Source of the DNA: Bradysia coprophila
Taxonomy: Eukaryota; Arthropoda; Insecta; Diptera; Sciaridae
Direction: 5' to 3'
NCBI RefSeq assembly: GCF_014529535.1
Contig: NW_023503501.1
Coordinates: 620,001 to 684,000 of the forward strand
Length of the DNA stretch: 64,000 nt
Below, piece by piece: positions 36,084 through 46,695 of the stretch. A program made the position numbers and the translations under genes. The notes below the pieces were generated by a model, which did no database searches, was not told the DNA's origin, and was given only the letters and a program-made list of their open reading frames with translations. Positions within the stretch are counted from its first letter, which is position 1. Each line of letters opens with the position of its first letter.

Positions 36084-37696
36084 TGTTAAAATGCTCGATG
36101 AATCTAGCATTCACATAAATATGAATCAACTTAGCTTTGGAACATTTGTCAAAATTCTAGTTCATTCTGTCTTCTGCTGTTCTTGAATAAAGACGTTATT
36201 CTACCTTTTCTAATTACGAACTGCTTTTATTTCACCAACGCTACGATAATATTGCGGGATTCCAATAGGTTATGGGCCCAGGAAGAGTGAAATAAAGAAA
36301 AATAGTGAAGAACGAATCAAAATTGCGATGGAATTTAAATACGCGATAACGAAACTGAATGGGGATAATTATTTCAATTGGCGTTACAAGATGCAGATGT
36401 ACATGACGAGACAAGGCATTTGGACCGTCATTGAAGATGCGAAGCCCGATCCGGTTACCGCAGCATGGACTAAAAACGATCAGTACGCTCATTCGGTGAT
36501 TGCACTGTGTGTTGAGGACAACCAAATACAACACATTAGAAATTGCAAATCTGCCAAGGATGCATGGACAAAACTGAAAGATTTTCACGAAAATGATTCC
36601 CCTAATAATCGTGTAACGATCCTAAGGAAACTCATGACAAGACGGCTGGAGGAAGATGGAGATGTGGAAGATCATGTTAACCAAATGAACGAATTGTTTC
36701 AGAAGCTGTTAGCTCTTGGTGAAGAATTCAAACCGGAGTTTATCTTGAGCGCTACACTAATCGGATCTTTACCAGAAAGCTACAACAGTCTAGCAGCTAT
36801 ATTGGAATCCCGTAATGAGGAACTGACATCTTCCACAGTGTGTTCAATGATAATCGATGAATACAAACGGCGGAAAGAACGAAAAGAAGGAGCAAGCAAC
36901 GAATCGATCCTGAGAATCAGCTCTTCATCGTTCAAACGTGAAGTCATGTGTTTCTTTTGCGACAAGAAAGGTCACGTCAAGCAACATTGTGCGGATTATA
37001 AGGAATGGTTGGAGAAAAAACAGTCACGTCCTCAACATGCAAACGCGATTTTCGATGGCGGAAGCTCAAGCGAGGATGACGAATGTTCTCGAGAAGAATT
37101 TCTGTTTTAAGAATTAAATATAAATTGACTATACGGATTCGACTATGGCAACGTTAATGGACTATGAGATACCAAATGACAGTATCAATGTTGTGTAAAT
37201 GAGGAGGAGAGTAAGAGACACATTTACAACATTTCGTTTCGATTATGACAAGAAGAGTTTGAGTTATTGGTGATGACCAAATGATTGTTGGCAACAGAAT
37301 GTGAAACAGAACTTGAGCCATTGATGCAAGAAGATATATTGGCAACAGAATATGAAACAGGATTTGAGCCATTTGAAGTTTACAATAATTTTATTAGCCT
37401 GAAAAATAAGTTGACGTACGAGTTAAGGAGGAGAAACGTAACTGTGTCGAAGCCGGAGTTTAAGCGTGAATAATCAAACTTATTTTATTCATCTTATGTG
37501 ATTGAGGAGGAGTGTTAAAATGCTCGATGAATCTAGCATTCACATAAATATGAATCAACTTAGCTTTGGAACATTTGTCAAAATTCTAGTTCATTCTGTC
37601 TTCTGCTGTTCTTGAATAAAGACGTTATTCTACCTTTTCTAATTACGGACTGCTTTTATTTCCCCAACGCTACGATAATATTGAGGGATTCCAATA
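36084..37696 (+). mobile_element. Gag-only Copia-type LTR retrotransposon, copy 2
   Basis: Counterpart of 30897-32509 at offset 5187: LTRs 36084-36267 and 37513-37696, the same ATACA duplications, primer site and purine tract. Copied by segmental duplication, not by a second insertion. Confidence 0.9.
36328..37110 (+). CDS. gag: Copia-type Gag polyprotein, duplicate
   Basis: 260-residue frame identical to the copy at 31141 except for one visible change (D to Y in WTKNDQ-x-AH, about residue 52). CCHC knuckle intact at 208-221. As in the first copy there is no pol. Confidence 0.88.
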   Translation: MEFKYAITKLNGDNYFNWRYKMQMYMTRQGIWTVIEDAKPDPVTAAWTKNDQYAHSVIALCVEDNQIQHIRNCKSAKDAWTKLKDFHENDSPNNRVTILRKLMTRRLEEDGDVEDHVNQMNELFQKLLALGEEFKPEFILSATLIGSLPESYNSLAAILESRNEELTSSTVCSMIIDEYKRRKERKEGASNESILRISSSSFKREVMCFFCDKKGHVKQHCADYKEWLEKKQSRPQHANAIFDGGSSSEDDECSREEFLF

Positions 37697-38127
37697 ATAC
37701 ATTCACTCAAATGCGCTGCAATGAGTGAAATGTTTTTTTCGAAATCATCTTCAATCCAAATTTGAAAATTTTCACACTGGTGACCCAAGAGGTAGTGGGA
37801 CCTAGTTATTTTAGTTTATCGTCAGTCAAATAATAATCGGTTAATGTCCAGATACGAACATGACCCCAAAAATGTTTTTCCTCTACGGTTAAAGTTCCTA
37901 TAAACACTTACACTTACTTGATAATTTGCGTTGAAAATTTACGTTTTTAAATTCTGATGTTCTTCATTATATTTTTTGGGGCACCCTATAAACCTACAAG
38001 CAAGTGTGAAATGGCTTTACTAATAGGAAATTTACCAATGAACAGTATCCTGGAACAAAATTTTCATTTTAAACGGTTTCTACGGCCTGAAAACTACTAA
38101 GAGTAGTGAAAAGAAGTGAGTTCATTT

Positions 38128-40608
38128 TTTTTTACTTTGTTCACGATTTCGGACCACCCTAAGTGAAGAAATTCCTAGACATAGGAAATTTAGTTCCTTG
38201 TGGATTCCATACTTATTTTCATTACATATTAATATCAATCAACACATTGTCCTCCCCCTTCATGGACACTCGATACACCAAGAGCCTATTTTTGGGAAAT
38301 TTGATTAAGAAAATTTCAACAAGGCTTCTTTCAATAGTCAGTTGATCCTATTACCAACCAATCGCATTTAAAGACTAGGGGTGACAACACAAAATTTGAG
38401 TCAGAGTCACACATCATCATCTATCATCAAAGTGAAAATCTTGACCCAATTCCTACGTGCAATTTATTTACTAATTGCATTAACTGCACATTTTCGATGT
38501 AATGGATTTTTAAGAGGTTTTTCGGACGAGTCTCTTTTTTATTATGACACCCTACCGTTCGAAAGTTAACGATGAATTACGCATTTCAGTATACCTCAGC
38601 ATATAATCCGCATTATCAATATAATAAATTAACTGAAGTGTCCATAAAGACATATGTTTTATGTGGTAGATTTTGTTCTATAAATTCTTTGCTGCAGGGT
38701 CAATGAAAGGCAATACAGTTTGTTTTCCTTGCGAAGTTTTATTGGCCAATAATTCAATTGTCGGGTACATGAAATGAAACAACTACTGACCCAGCCATAT
38801 GTCTGAATCTATATTGAACGGAAAAGGACGTACCGAATATCGCGCTACACTCCATTACTCTATACATAGCCTGAAACCATATAATGTCAACAAATGAATG
38901 GGTTATAAATTGTCCAACTCCTGTATTTCTTTCGGTTTAGGTCATAATATCTAATGGTGGATTATAGCTGTAATGGTCGGATACATTGCCATCATAAAGC
39001 AATTTTAATGTTTTCTTGTATTATGTGCAGAGTAAATGGTAAAAGGGGGATAGAATTTATCTTGTTTGATATTTATTGAATAAGGGCACTTATCTGCGTT
39101 AGGTGTAGCTAGATGGATATACAAAATGGTAACATTTTCGAATGGGAAAAGATCGTGAAAGAATTTTCGTTCAATTCATTGTATTATCGTTGTATTTATG
39201 CCGGAAAGGTGAATATCATACATAAAAAAATACTATGTCGATAATCTGCGATAGTTGAATAAGATTTTTATTACGTCTATAGCAAAGACAAACATTTTCC
39301 AGAATTTTCCAACATTTTCCCGAATTTCAACATACATTAACATCATCATTTTACCTGGCATTTTCCTTAAATTTCCTCAATTCTGCGCGGTGAAAGTTGA
39401 AAAACAGCCGACCTAAATCGGACGCATTTTCCATTTCCAGTGGAATTTTTTATATGTGTCCAGAAAGGTATTCGACCCTTCCTTGAAGCGAAAACTATTT
39501 TCAAAAAATTTCTTTGAAGCTTATGTGGCAAGTGGGAGGTGATCAAAAATCGAAAAAATTCACTTTTCTCACAGAAATTTTTCTAGGACAGGGTCGTGTG
39601 GGGTGTAATAAGAAAAGTAATTGCATGTACTTTCATGGGTCTTATACATATATAGCAGGTTCTTATTGGGTTTAATATTCATCAACACTGAGTTATGTGC
39701 AGTTGCAGCAACCGAAAAAGACTGAAAACTCATATTTTTCTTACAAAAGTTTCTCGATGTATTTTAGATTAGATTAGATGGGAGGGTGTAAGCCCAGCAC
39801 CTAAGCCTCAGATGGGCCTGTCGTTCTCGATGTATACGAAACGTACATGGTCGCTTCAGGTGTCATTGGAAAGGTAATTAATTTTATGTTTTTACATTTT
39901 CCCAAACTTTCCTACATTTTCACGAATTTTTCAAAAAATTTCACAAAAATATTTTAAAGGAAAAGCTAAGAAAATGTCTCTCCGAAAATAGTCCCTGGAT
40001 GGCCGTCACATGTGATTGACATAGAAGCAAGTGTTTAAAGATTAGGGGTTATTCTAAAAGCACGTCAAGCTAGGATCATCATTTTTCAAAAGTCCCCTCA
40101 CCACTGTTACACAAAAGTGTAAACTGAAACAAAATGTATGAGCTCTTACGCTAGTCTCACTCCTCACTGTCTCACTCCACACTGCCTCACTCCTCGGAAC
40201 ATGATATATGAGTGACCCATTACATTTAGAGTGAAAGCTTTAACTTCTCATGGCAGCACAGTATGTTGTGTCACGACATTGATGAACTAATTCCTGCAAT
40301 CATTTGCAGTATTTTATGGTGTGAAACTCATGTTATAATCTTCAAATTATACTCGATTACGTCGATTACGGAAAAGCATATACCACATTACTCATTAATC
40401 ATTTCAACAATGATGTAAATGGTGTTCCCAGAATAAATAATTACTCGATAAATGTGGATATTATCCATCGGATAATTAACTCGAACGAGAGACCGAAATG
40501 TAATGCCAGCTTAGTACCACACGTTTCGAACAAATTTTTTTTTATTCGGTCAACATACCTCTTCCAGAACGTATACTTCGAAATATACTGACCGTTGTAA
40601 AAATTAAA
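38128..40608. other. Intergenic region upstream of Gr-g
   Basis: AT-rich spacer after the tandem duplication, containing the presumed Gr-g promoter. No exon, RNA gene or well-bounded repeat could be supported. Confidence 0.45.
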
Positions 40609-43059
40609 ATGTTTTCAATTAAATCACCCGAAAAGCACGTCAATTGCATATACGGTGTCATTCGACCTTTATATTTGATTGGACGTTTAATTGGATTTTT
40701 CCCGTTTTCCGTGAAAATTCAGATGAATAGCAAAAGTAGCAAAGTTTATTTCACCTTGATTGATTTCATTGTATTTGTCGTCCATATGGCCGTGTACGGT
40801 TCGTTTGCGTACATTAACATACAGCACAATTTATTGGCCAGTGACATTGTATCACCGTTAGTGATACTCGGAACCAGGACGTTACTGACATTCGGACTAG
40901 TGAACGGAATTCTGTGCCTTTCGGCTGATTTGTACAATCGATTCAACATTTTCCACATTTTTGACCAATGCCAGATGTTCGATGGTCAGGTGATTAAATG
41001 TGTCGTTTACAGTTCTGACTTTACACTTTAAGCTGTTCTTTAATCAGATGAAAGAGCTTGGATCGCAACAGAATTACAAGCGCAATAAATTAGTTGTGAA
41101 TGTTTACGTAGTCACTTGGATGGTGATATTTTTAGTGTTAAACGTGATTTCATTTTGGATCTACAAGGATCTCTACGAAATGGATGTGCTTGTCTTCATA
41201 TTCCCATCGTACTTCTTAACGAATGCCGCCTTCGCGGCCGTATTGTCCATCTACTTCTTCTTTTTGTATAGCATAAAGTCAAGATTTTGTGTCCTCAATG
41301 AAAATTTCAGGTGTGTTATGAATTACCAATAGTCCGGGTCGTTATGGCGTTCCGCTCTCTCTCGAAGAATTGGCAAACGAATGATGCAGAGAGGTGAAGA
41401 TTTATTTTCCAAGCAGTAATGAACCGGTGATACAGGTAAAGCTCACCTATTGAAGAATTTGTTTTCAGTCCAACGCAAACTTTAACCCTACGAGCTTTCT
41501 AAATCCTGGCGAAAATAGTTTAAATCTTATTTAAGTTATCGTATTCGATGAGTTTTAGAGTTGGGTGCGAGGTGGAGCTTCACAGGATGAAGATTATTAA
41601 ACAGGAACGAGTAGGAACCTTCTGGAACATCGGAAGTCAGGAACTCACTCAGAGATAACTTCAGCATTCTTGTTTGACAGAAAATGGTACTCAAATAAGA
41701 CAAACATTTCGTTTGAAAAAAGAAGTAGGTGCTTTAAGTGCTGATCTACAGGTATCAATAGGTCTAAGCTCTTTATAGTACCAGTTAAATCGGATTGGAA
41801 ATGGCCAGTTAAACGTGAAGTTAGGGAAAGAGCTTATGGCTTCCAGCGTGCGTTTTTGTTCACCAAAACCAGTTTTTAAAACCGGAATAAATTTTTTGTC
41901 AGGAAACTTTCTCCCCTCTACAACATTCTGTTATCAGATTTCGCTAAAGCCTTCGAGAGAGCGGGATGATTTTTTCCGACATAACGACCCAGATTGCAAT
42001 GGAAAGTCTCGTTATCTTTTTCATAGTCGAGCCTATAAATGTAGCAGTCTTTCAATAAGGAACATCCAGATTGTAGCAACATCAAAAAGAGATAAAATTG
42101 AAAATTTAGTGAGACTGGCAGCTCTACATGATTTGCTGAACGACATTTTACTGATGGTTAACAAATGCTATTCAATTCAGGTTGAGTGAAAATGAAAATT
42201 TAGATTGGAGAGAAAGGAATTAAGTGTCCACTCAACAAAAAGTACTCCGTGAGAGAGCCGTGAGAGAGCAAGCTGTCAAATAAACAAAGATAAAATTAAA
42301 AAAATTCAATTTTGTCTCTCACACGGAGTACTTTTTTGGTAAGAGGAAACTAAGCATTATCTTAATAGCTTGATGTCGTCACAAGGTAATGCTATGTGTT
42401 GGAATGTGCTTTTCGTACACTGTGTTTGGTTTGTTCAGTGGTTACCGCGGCTGGATTGCGCGGACAGCAGACGACTATAAACAATTTAGTATGGCAATCG
42501 TCCTGATGATGTGGGCCGCTTTTTATTACTGTTTTGTTATAGCAGTTTTGTGGAATGGACATTCAATGAGAAACGAGGTTTGGCACATTTCTTAATTATA
42601 GTTATAATGAGTAAATACGAATACTTCGACACGTTCATCGAAATCTATAGGGAAAATTTACCGGAATCCTGTTGCACCGAACCATCAACAAATGTTTTAA
42701 TGCTGAAATCGTTGGAAGGGTATGTCGAATTGAAATTAACATTTCAAAAGACTTTGATACAACATTTCCCGTACAACACTCACTCTATTCACCTTCAGCT
42801 GCTAGCATTTTCACAACAATTAAACCACAGAATTCCCGATGCAAACTGCAACTTGTTTTCGTTTGACTGGACACTGTTTCATTCGGTAAACGGAAAACTT
42901 TTTTAATTTTACCTTCAACTGCGTGTTACACTTGAAAATCGTTTGTTACTCTAGATGGTTGCAGCTACAGCGACATATTTGATTATTCTAATACAGTTTG
43001 ATGCATCTGGATATTATCCGGGTGATCGCAATGCCACCAATGCATCGTTAAGGAACTGA
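40609..43059 (+). CDS. Gr-g: gustatory receptor, intact, 409 aa
   Basis: Complete Gr. Exons: 40609-40989, 41048-41310, 42048-42180, 42386-42577, 42651-42719, 42799-42885, 42955-43059; phases 0, 2, 0, 0, 0, 0. The start MFSIKSPEKH matches the MFS start of its paralogues. Key segments: VIRPLYLIGRLIGFFPFS, SIKSRFCVLNENF at the exon 2 end, LAALHDLLNDILLMVN in exon 3, VLWNGHSMRNE ending exon 4, GILLHRTINKCF in exon 5, LFSFDWTLFHS in exon 6 and ATYLIILIQFD in exon 7. The TGA overlaps an AATAAA, and another follows about 65 nt later, so the 3' UTR may be very short. Intron 2 carries a 655-bp TIR element and intron 3 a hairpin. Ligand unknown. Confidence 0.92.
41336..41990. mobile_element. 655-bp TIR element in Gr-g intron 2
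   Basis: Ends GGGTCGTTATG (left) and CATAACGACCC (right), followed inward by the second complementary pair CTCTCTCGAAG and CTTCGAGAGAG. No coding capacity supported. Confidence 0.75.
42237..42336. repeat. Inverted repeat in Gr-g intron 3
   Basis: Arms AAAAAGTACTCCGTG and CACGGAGTACTTTTT, extended inward by GAGAGA/TCTCTC. About 100 bp, non-coding; a small MITE-like unit. Confidence 0.65.
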
Positions 43060-43449
43060 ATAAAACGAAGTAAGATTTTCAAAAAATGCGTTGAATCAAC
43101 CAAATTTTACTGATTGGAGGAAATAAAGTTTGTGGCTTCGTTTTTCCGGTTCATGTTGTTGTTGTTTCTATATTTCTCACCATCCCAAATCATCTAGATT
43201 CCCAGTACGCGACTGAATCTTTTTCAATTTCAATTACCCCAAGGATTACTTGAACTTATAGCCAAAACAGTAATCCCTAAGGGAATTTATTTTTAATCTT
43301 TTCATTTATGGATATGGGGCCACGTCCAAGGACGTTACAGACGTTTTACAACGTGCTCCCTCTGTACTGCTAAGGTTGGCCCTAGAAGATATTTGTAGTA
43401 AAACCTGCAAGTGTGACTAAACTGTAACCATTCAATCGATGCAAAAATT

Positions 43450-43905
43450 ATGATTTTATCATCGTCGACGTTGAATAGATATTTTTGGTTATCGGAAAGT
43501 AGACAGCCAATTATTGCATATGTAATGGATCTTTCGCACTTTCAACGTTCAATCACATCGACGTACGCTCATCATTGATCACTCACGCCAGAAAAAGCTT
43601 TGCAGGGTCGTGGATAAACCTGTCTTTATCTTACATTTCAACGGGATATTGCGAAAACAAATTTTGTATTCCTCCGAATAGTCGCTACCTTTCCTTGTCA
43701 TTCGAATATAATCCGAAATGTCCTGTTGCAATCGACGTGCGTTCATGACAGAAGTTCTCACAATTAAGTTAAATTTCGCAAACGCCTTCGCATTTCAGAT
43801 AAAATCAAAACTTACTGGAGCAATGATACTGAAAAGACTAAATACTTCGATCAATTTTGTTGGCTCGGTGATAACCAACAAATGTGATAGACTGATTCTG
43901 TGATT
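43450..43905 (-). pseudogene. Odorant receptor pseudogene fragment
   Basis: Minus-strand sequence collinear with Or-a but shortened. It starts with the Or-a exon 1 end (the segment before TEPTKLIEVFS, with a stop), has only about 30 nt for intron 1, lacks most of exon 2, keeps its end (QQDISDYIRMTRKGS), then a GTGAGT donor, a short piece of exon 3, the exon 4 end (AACGTTGAAAGTGCG) and the last exon (43450-43495, IYSTST-like). Internal deletions make it non-functional. It is useful because it confirms the Or-a last exon and shows the expected exon 2 phase. Confidence 0.8.
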
Positions 43906-43918
43906 CCAATGGAATGTA

Positions 43919-44225
43919 CACGGAAAAAACACAAAATGTCGATGTACGTTTGAGTCGATCACGTTTTACGTGTGGGGCGCAAATGCTACGTCTCGTAAGT
44001 CGTAAAATTCTACGTCTACATCGTACAATAAACGGCTGAGTGAACCATTGGTTTTGTCCTCACTCAACTACAATGTACAAAACCAATGGTTCACTCAGTC
44101 GTTTATTGTACGATTTAGACGTTAAATTTCACGACTTCGATTTACATACTACGTAGGAGATGTAGTATTTGCGACTCACACGTAATCGAATCAGACGTAC
44201 ATTGACATTTTCCGTTTTTTCCGTG
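43919..44225. mobile_element. Foldback MITE with CACGGAAAA ends
   Basis: A 307-bp long hairpin; ends CACGGAAAAAAC and GTTTTTTCCGTG, with arms of about 140 bp (ACCAATGGTTTTG and its complement near the centre). Ends match the 1,688-bp insertion at 33646-35333. Sits beside the Or pseudogene. Confidence 0.8.
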
Positions 44226-44407
44226 CAGTATGTACACCATAAGTTTTTGTGCTTAGTATGGCAATGCCATACTATGGCATTTATTATTTTATCAATCACA
44301 TACGAGCGGTGTTCGGATGTCAAAATTACTTAACTAGAAGTTTAATTCAAAAATTACACTCCAGGTCTATGTTGTTGTCTCGTTTTCGCTTATGTTATAA
44401 AATAGAG

Positions 44408-44464
44408 TACACACTTGTCACTATCAGCCTCGGCAAGCCGCGACTTCTTCGTGACAAGTGTGTA
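44408..44464. repeat. Hairpin with GC-rich core
   Basis: Arms TACACACTTGTCAC and GTGACAAGTGTGTA, loop with CCTCGGCAAGCCGCG. Same style as 3666-3751. Confidence 0.6.
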
Positions 44465-44756
44465 ATATATAAAAACAGCAACTTTCCCCTTTTCTTTTTT
44501 CATTACATTGTTATAATAACATTTTTCACTTGGTGAGAACTGAAATCAATAATAATTTTAATGATTAATCATGAATTATCAATTTATATGCGTTGAATTA
44601 ATTTATTATACGAAAAATGAATTATAAGACCGAACACTCTAAATCCGTACATTCCACATGCGCCACCACATTATGACAAGACGTTATGTATGCGTATGTA
44701 TGTTAACGTCGATACAGTGGATTGTGGAATTCGCATAGTTATTTACGCATAGTCAT

Positions 44757-45420
44757 TTACAGGTCTAGGGATCCAGGCGATGTTTTCCTTAATGGTGGAG
44801 TTTGTTTATGTTATTCGTCAAAGAGAGAAAGATACGAAGGCGGAGCTTACTCTCCGTATCAACGAGTAGTGTGATGCACATCGAACGACCAACTCGTTCG
44901 GCTTTATATCGCGTATTCTCGGTCTCGTTTTTATTCTCATTCTTCTTCTATACATTCAAGTTCAACCTTGAACGGTGTGTCGTGTGTATTATATTTGGTT
45001 GTTTGTGTATTTCATGGTGTGACGAGTGTAAAATTGTGTGCATCATAGGATTGAAACCACTCAATCACAGTATATAAGTGAATTCGTATACCACGCGTAT
45101 ACTGTAATTTCGTGGTTTCAATCCAAGTGTAGCAAGTAACTGTTATCGGAAACCATAGTTTTTTAGTTCTCTCTGAGGAGACCTTGTAAACAGGTCTAGG
45201 GATATAGATGATGTTTTACTCGCATGCGACCTGTTTTGAATTGATGTATACTAACTATGCAGCTAACTCTCTCGTTTTCTTTTTGCTCTTTTTGTTTTTT
45301 CTGTTTTTCGTATCATAAAGCGTATAAAATTGTGTTCATCATATGGAGAGAAAACACTCAATCACAGCATGTGTGTGAATTCGTATCGCACGAGAATTAT
45401 TTTTGCATACGTATGTATGT
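44757..45420 (+). repeat. Diverged direct repeat pair
   Basis: Two imperfect copies, about 44757-45100 and 45185-45420. Both run from ACAGGTCTAGGGAT through GATGTTTT, a T-rich stretch, AAAATTGTGTKCATCATA, to CACTCAATCACAG and GTGAATTCGTAT. Open frames here follow the repeat and match no family. Confidence 0.6.
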
Positions 45421-45958
45421 TGCGTCTCGATTTCGCAGGGCCGTAGCCAGAAAATATTTACTTCTGGGTTCCGATTTTTTTTGTACGATGATGTAATTAT
45501 GACTAAAAAACCAATTTTCTGAAATAAGAAGTGGAGGGGGGCTCTTGGAAGTTTAGAAAGATATCAGCGAAAAAACACTTTCAACTGTTATAAACTGTTA
45601 TAAAAATATCGTCTATGAATACGGTCTCAGAAAATATTTCCAATTAATCCCTTTCAAAAACCAAACGAAATTCACGAAAAAAATATTTTTGATTTGTAGA
45701 CCCTTCATTCGGTCTCTAACGGCCTTAAAAAATATTTCCAATTAATTCCTTACAAAATCAAAACCAAATTTAAGAAAATAATATTTTCGATTTATAGACC
45801 ACTCACACGGTCTCAGTAGCCTGTCTCTAAAAATCCACGAATTTCAATGTGAATTTCTTCTATGACTCCTCACACAGTCTCTGGAAATGTTATTTATTTT
45901 TACGTGTTACGGCATGTTTCATTTTCATTTACATTGCCTAATCACGTAAAGCATTGTA

Positions 45959-46068
45959 CTTACGAGGTTCCAAGTTGTTATTTGACAAGTGGGGAATACA
46001 GCCCTCCCCTTCGGGTCGGGCTGTAACACCCCACTTATCAAATAATCAACTTGGAACCTCGGAAGTAA
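45959..46068. repeat. Near-perfect hairpin, 110 bp
   Basis: Arms CGAGGTTCCAAGTTG with TTATTTGACAAGTGGGG pair with CCCCACTTATCAAATAA and CAACTTGGAACCTCG; the apex is ACAGCCC-CCCTTCGGG-GGGCTGT-like. A strong RNA or DNA stem, in the TTCG-core style of the other hairpins. Confidence 0.75.
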
Positions 46069-46695
46069 TATACTATTTCTTCATATTATCCGAAATTCAG
46101 ACTGCTCAGCCATCTCAAACAGTTTCACAAACTGGAATGAACAGCAAATTTAACTTATCCAAAAATATTGAGACCGAAATTTGGACGAAGTGTAAATAAA
46201 ATAATAGGTGCTGACTTTGGTATCGTATCTGGAGTGCCCTGCATAAAAATCGAGTTTACATTTCATCAGATTTTTGTTTTATTCGGAAGATAGTTGAATA
46301 GAATAGATTAAGATTGGCTCGTTCGGTAAGGATTTTTGGTGGGGTTTGAAATTAACACATTGCAATGTCCCAATTGAAATATCTTGAAATCGTCAATAAC
46401 GTGTGGCAAAAATCAAAACCCATCATAAACCGGTGACAATCCACCTGTCAACGGACATAAATTCCTTAATCTATTTTGGTGGAAATTTTTAAATTCAGTC
46501 TAACTGAGGGTCCTAAATTCTTTTTTGGAGATAAAATTATTTTTCGGCGAACTACTTCAACTTCACTTTTGTAAATATCCATGAAATGTCATAGTCGAGG
46601 TCATAGTAATGAAGTTGGTTGACAAAAAATATGTAGCGCTGACATTAGTAATTTTATAATTTTATCATAAAATGTTCAAAACTCTTTTATGATGT

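Larger units (their letters stand above)
32941..38127. repeat. Tandem duplication, copy 2, with insertion
   Basis: Second copy of the 29439-32940 unit, extended to 5.2 kb by the 1,688-bp insertion at 33646-35333. The junction at 32929-32947 reads straight from the right edge of the unit (GTGAGTTCATTTTT) into its left part (TTATGCGAAAG). The Copia element in it has the same target duplication and the same LTR differences as in copy 1, so the element was already there when the segment duplicated. Confidence 0.9.

Noticed and set aside
41815-42047. Open frame extending Gr-g exon 3 upstream
   Set aside because: It is mostly intron and TIR element. The acceptor at 42047 gives the required phase 2 junction and the family exon size.
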